DNA from: JAPEKQ01 sp964597945 | GTDB taxonomy: Bacteria; Joyebacterota; Joyebacteria; Joyebacterales; Joyebacteraceae | Direction of reading: 5' to 3' | Assembly (NCBI GenBank): GCA_964597945.1 | Contig: CAZRAD010000028.1 | Span: 1-23,687, forward strand | Length of the DNA stretch: 23,687 bases | In this document: in pieces, positions 23,001 to 23,687 of the stretch | Layout of the letters: every line of letters starts with the position of its first letter | How positions within the stretch are numbered: position 1 is the first letter of the stretch | Notes under the pieces: generated by a model | What the model saw: the letters and a program-made list of their open reading frames with translations, nothing else | Database searches by the model: none | Told to the model about the DNA's origin: nothing | Program-made: the position numbers and the translations under genes

Positions 23001-23687
23001 ATGAGCGAGAAGCGGTGTCTGGGACCCGATGCGTACGGCGGCTGTAAGGGCGATGAGTACGGGTCGTACGTTCATCATACGGCGAACATGCCGGAGTTCA
23101 CGCTGCGGTCGATTCTCATCGGGGTGCTCGTCGGAATCGTGTTCGGCGCGGCGAATGCGTACCTCGGTCTCCAGGTCGGCATCACGGTCTCGGCCTCGAT
23201 CCCGGCTGCCGTCATCGCCGTCTCGCTGACGCGCGCGTTCAGGCGCAGGCCCTCGGTGCTCGAGAACAACATGGTGCAGACCGTGGGCTCGGCCGGCGAA
23301 TCGCTCGCCGGAGGCATCATCTTCACGATCCCGGCTCTCATCGTGCTCGGGTTCATGCCGCAGATCTCGCGCATCTTCATCCTCTCGATCGTCGGCGGTC
23401 TGCTCGGAGTCCTCTTCATGATACCGCTTCGCAAGTACCTGATGGTCCGTGAGCACGGCAAGCTCCCGTTCCCCGAGGGCACGGCGTGCGCCGAGGTTCT
23501 GGTCGCCGGCGACGCAGGCGGCGAGCAGATTCGCCGTGTCATGACGGGTGTCGGGCTCGGAGCCGTGTACACGTTTCTCATGCAGGGACTCGCACTCTGG
23601 CCGTACCGTGTCTCGTGGAGCTTCCGCCGTGCCAGCGGGGCGACCATCGGTGCCGATCTCAAGGCCGCGCTGCTCGGCGTCGGATTC
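23001..23687 (+). CDS. OPT-family oligopeptide transporter, 3' end outside the window
   Basis: The first 229 residues of an oligopeptide transporter (OPT) family protein, a membrane carrier for peptides or metal chelates; bacterial members are usually about 600 residues. The ATG at 23001 has a G-rich GGGGGAG site. After a hydrophilic start (about 1-35, with two Cys) come membrane helices at about 36-58, 64-82, 105-123 and 126-145. OPT motifs are visible: E-N-N-M-V-Q-T-V-G-S-A-G-E-S (about 92-105) and L-P-F-P-E-G-T-A-C-A-E-V-L (about 154-166). The frame is open at the right edge. It is separated from the EamA gene by 64 bases. Confidence 0.93.
   Translation, partial: MSEKRCLGPDAYGGCKGDEYGSYVHHTANMPEFTLRSILIGVLVGIVFGAANAYLGLQVGITVSASIPAAVIAVSLTRAFRRRPSVLENNMVQTVGSAGESLAGGIIFTIPALIVLGFMPQISRIFILSIVGGLLGVLFMIPLRKYLMVREHGKLPFPEGTACAEVLVAGDAGGEQIRRVMTGVGLGAVYTFLMQGLALWPYRVSWSFRRASGATIGADLKAALLGVGF

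Noticed and set aside
1..23687. CRISPR arrays, insertion sequences, tRNA or rRNA genes and phage genes.
   Set aside because: I saw no regularly spaced repeats, transposase motifs, terminal inverted repeats or conserved RNA-gene sequences while reading the window.

Overview
This 23.7-kb window is GC-rich (roughly two thirds G+C) chromosomal DNA from a Gram-negative bacterium. Gingipain-type proteases, a FlgD-like/type-IX-style C-terminal domain, TonB, CsgG and OPT-family proteins together suggest an FCB-superphylum or neighbouring candidate lineage (Eisenbacteria, Krumholzibacteria or Latescibacteria type). That placement is an inference; there is no rRNA or other taxonomic marker. I see no tRNA, CRISPR array, insertion sequence or phage gene.

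Region 1 (1-10201, minus strand) is a secretome block of four exported proteins in two tandem paralogous pairs. Two are large C25 (gingipain-like) cysteine proteases; the one at 1-3211 runs off the left edge. Two are secreted two-module beta-sandwich proteins of a cleaved-adhesin/choice-of-anchor style. Each gene has its own candidate TTGAC-N17/18 promoter, so they look monocistronic. One protease ends in a FlgD-like sorting domain. The adhesin-like pair instead ends in a very short tail, S-W-G-x-I-K-A-x-Y-R, that I do not recognise as a named signal.

Region 2 (10507-17581, plus strand) holds a CsgG/FlgT-like lipid- or envelope-associated protein, glgC (ADP-glucose synthesis for glycogen), a TonB-like protein, an S55 (SpoIVB-type) serine protease and a propeller/Ig-domain exported protein. 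The genes are closely spaced and may form one or two transcription units. In the S55 protein the two catalytic half-motifs occur in the opposite order to SpoIVB.

Region 3 (17742-20727) holds a membrane protein with a zinc-binding anti-sigma motif, a convergent DUF6249-type membrane protein, an ECF sigma factor and a nitroreductase. Just past the DUF6249 stop codon, in the same frame, lies a short open frame that repeats the tail motif of that protein with mostly synonymous changes: a relic or a small paralog not normally annotated.

Region 4 (20807-23687, plus strand) is a transporter run: a DUF401 permease, an EamA/DMT exporter and the start of an OPT oligopeptide transporter cut by the right edge.

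The best leads are the short C-terminal tail, the permuted S55 protease and the in-frame echo of DUF6249.
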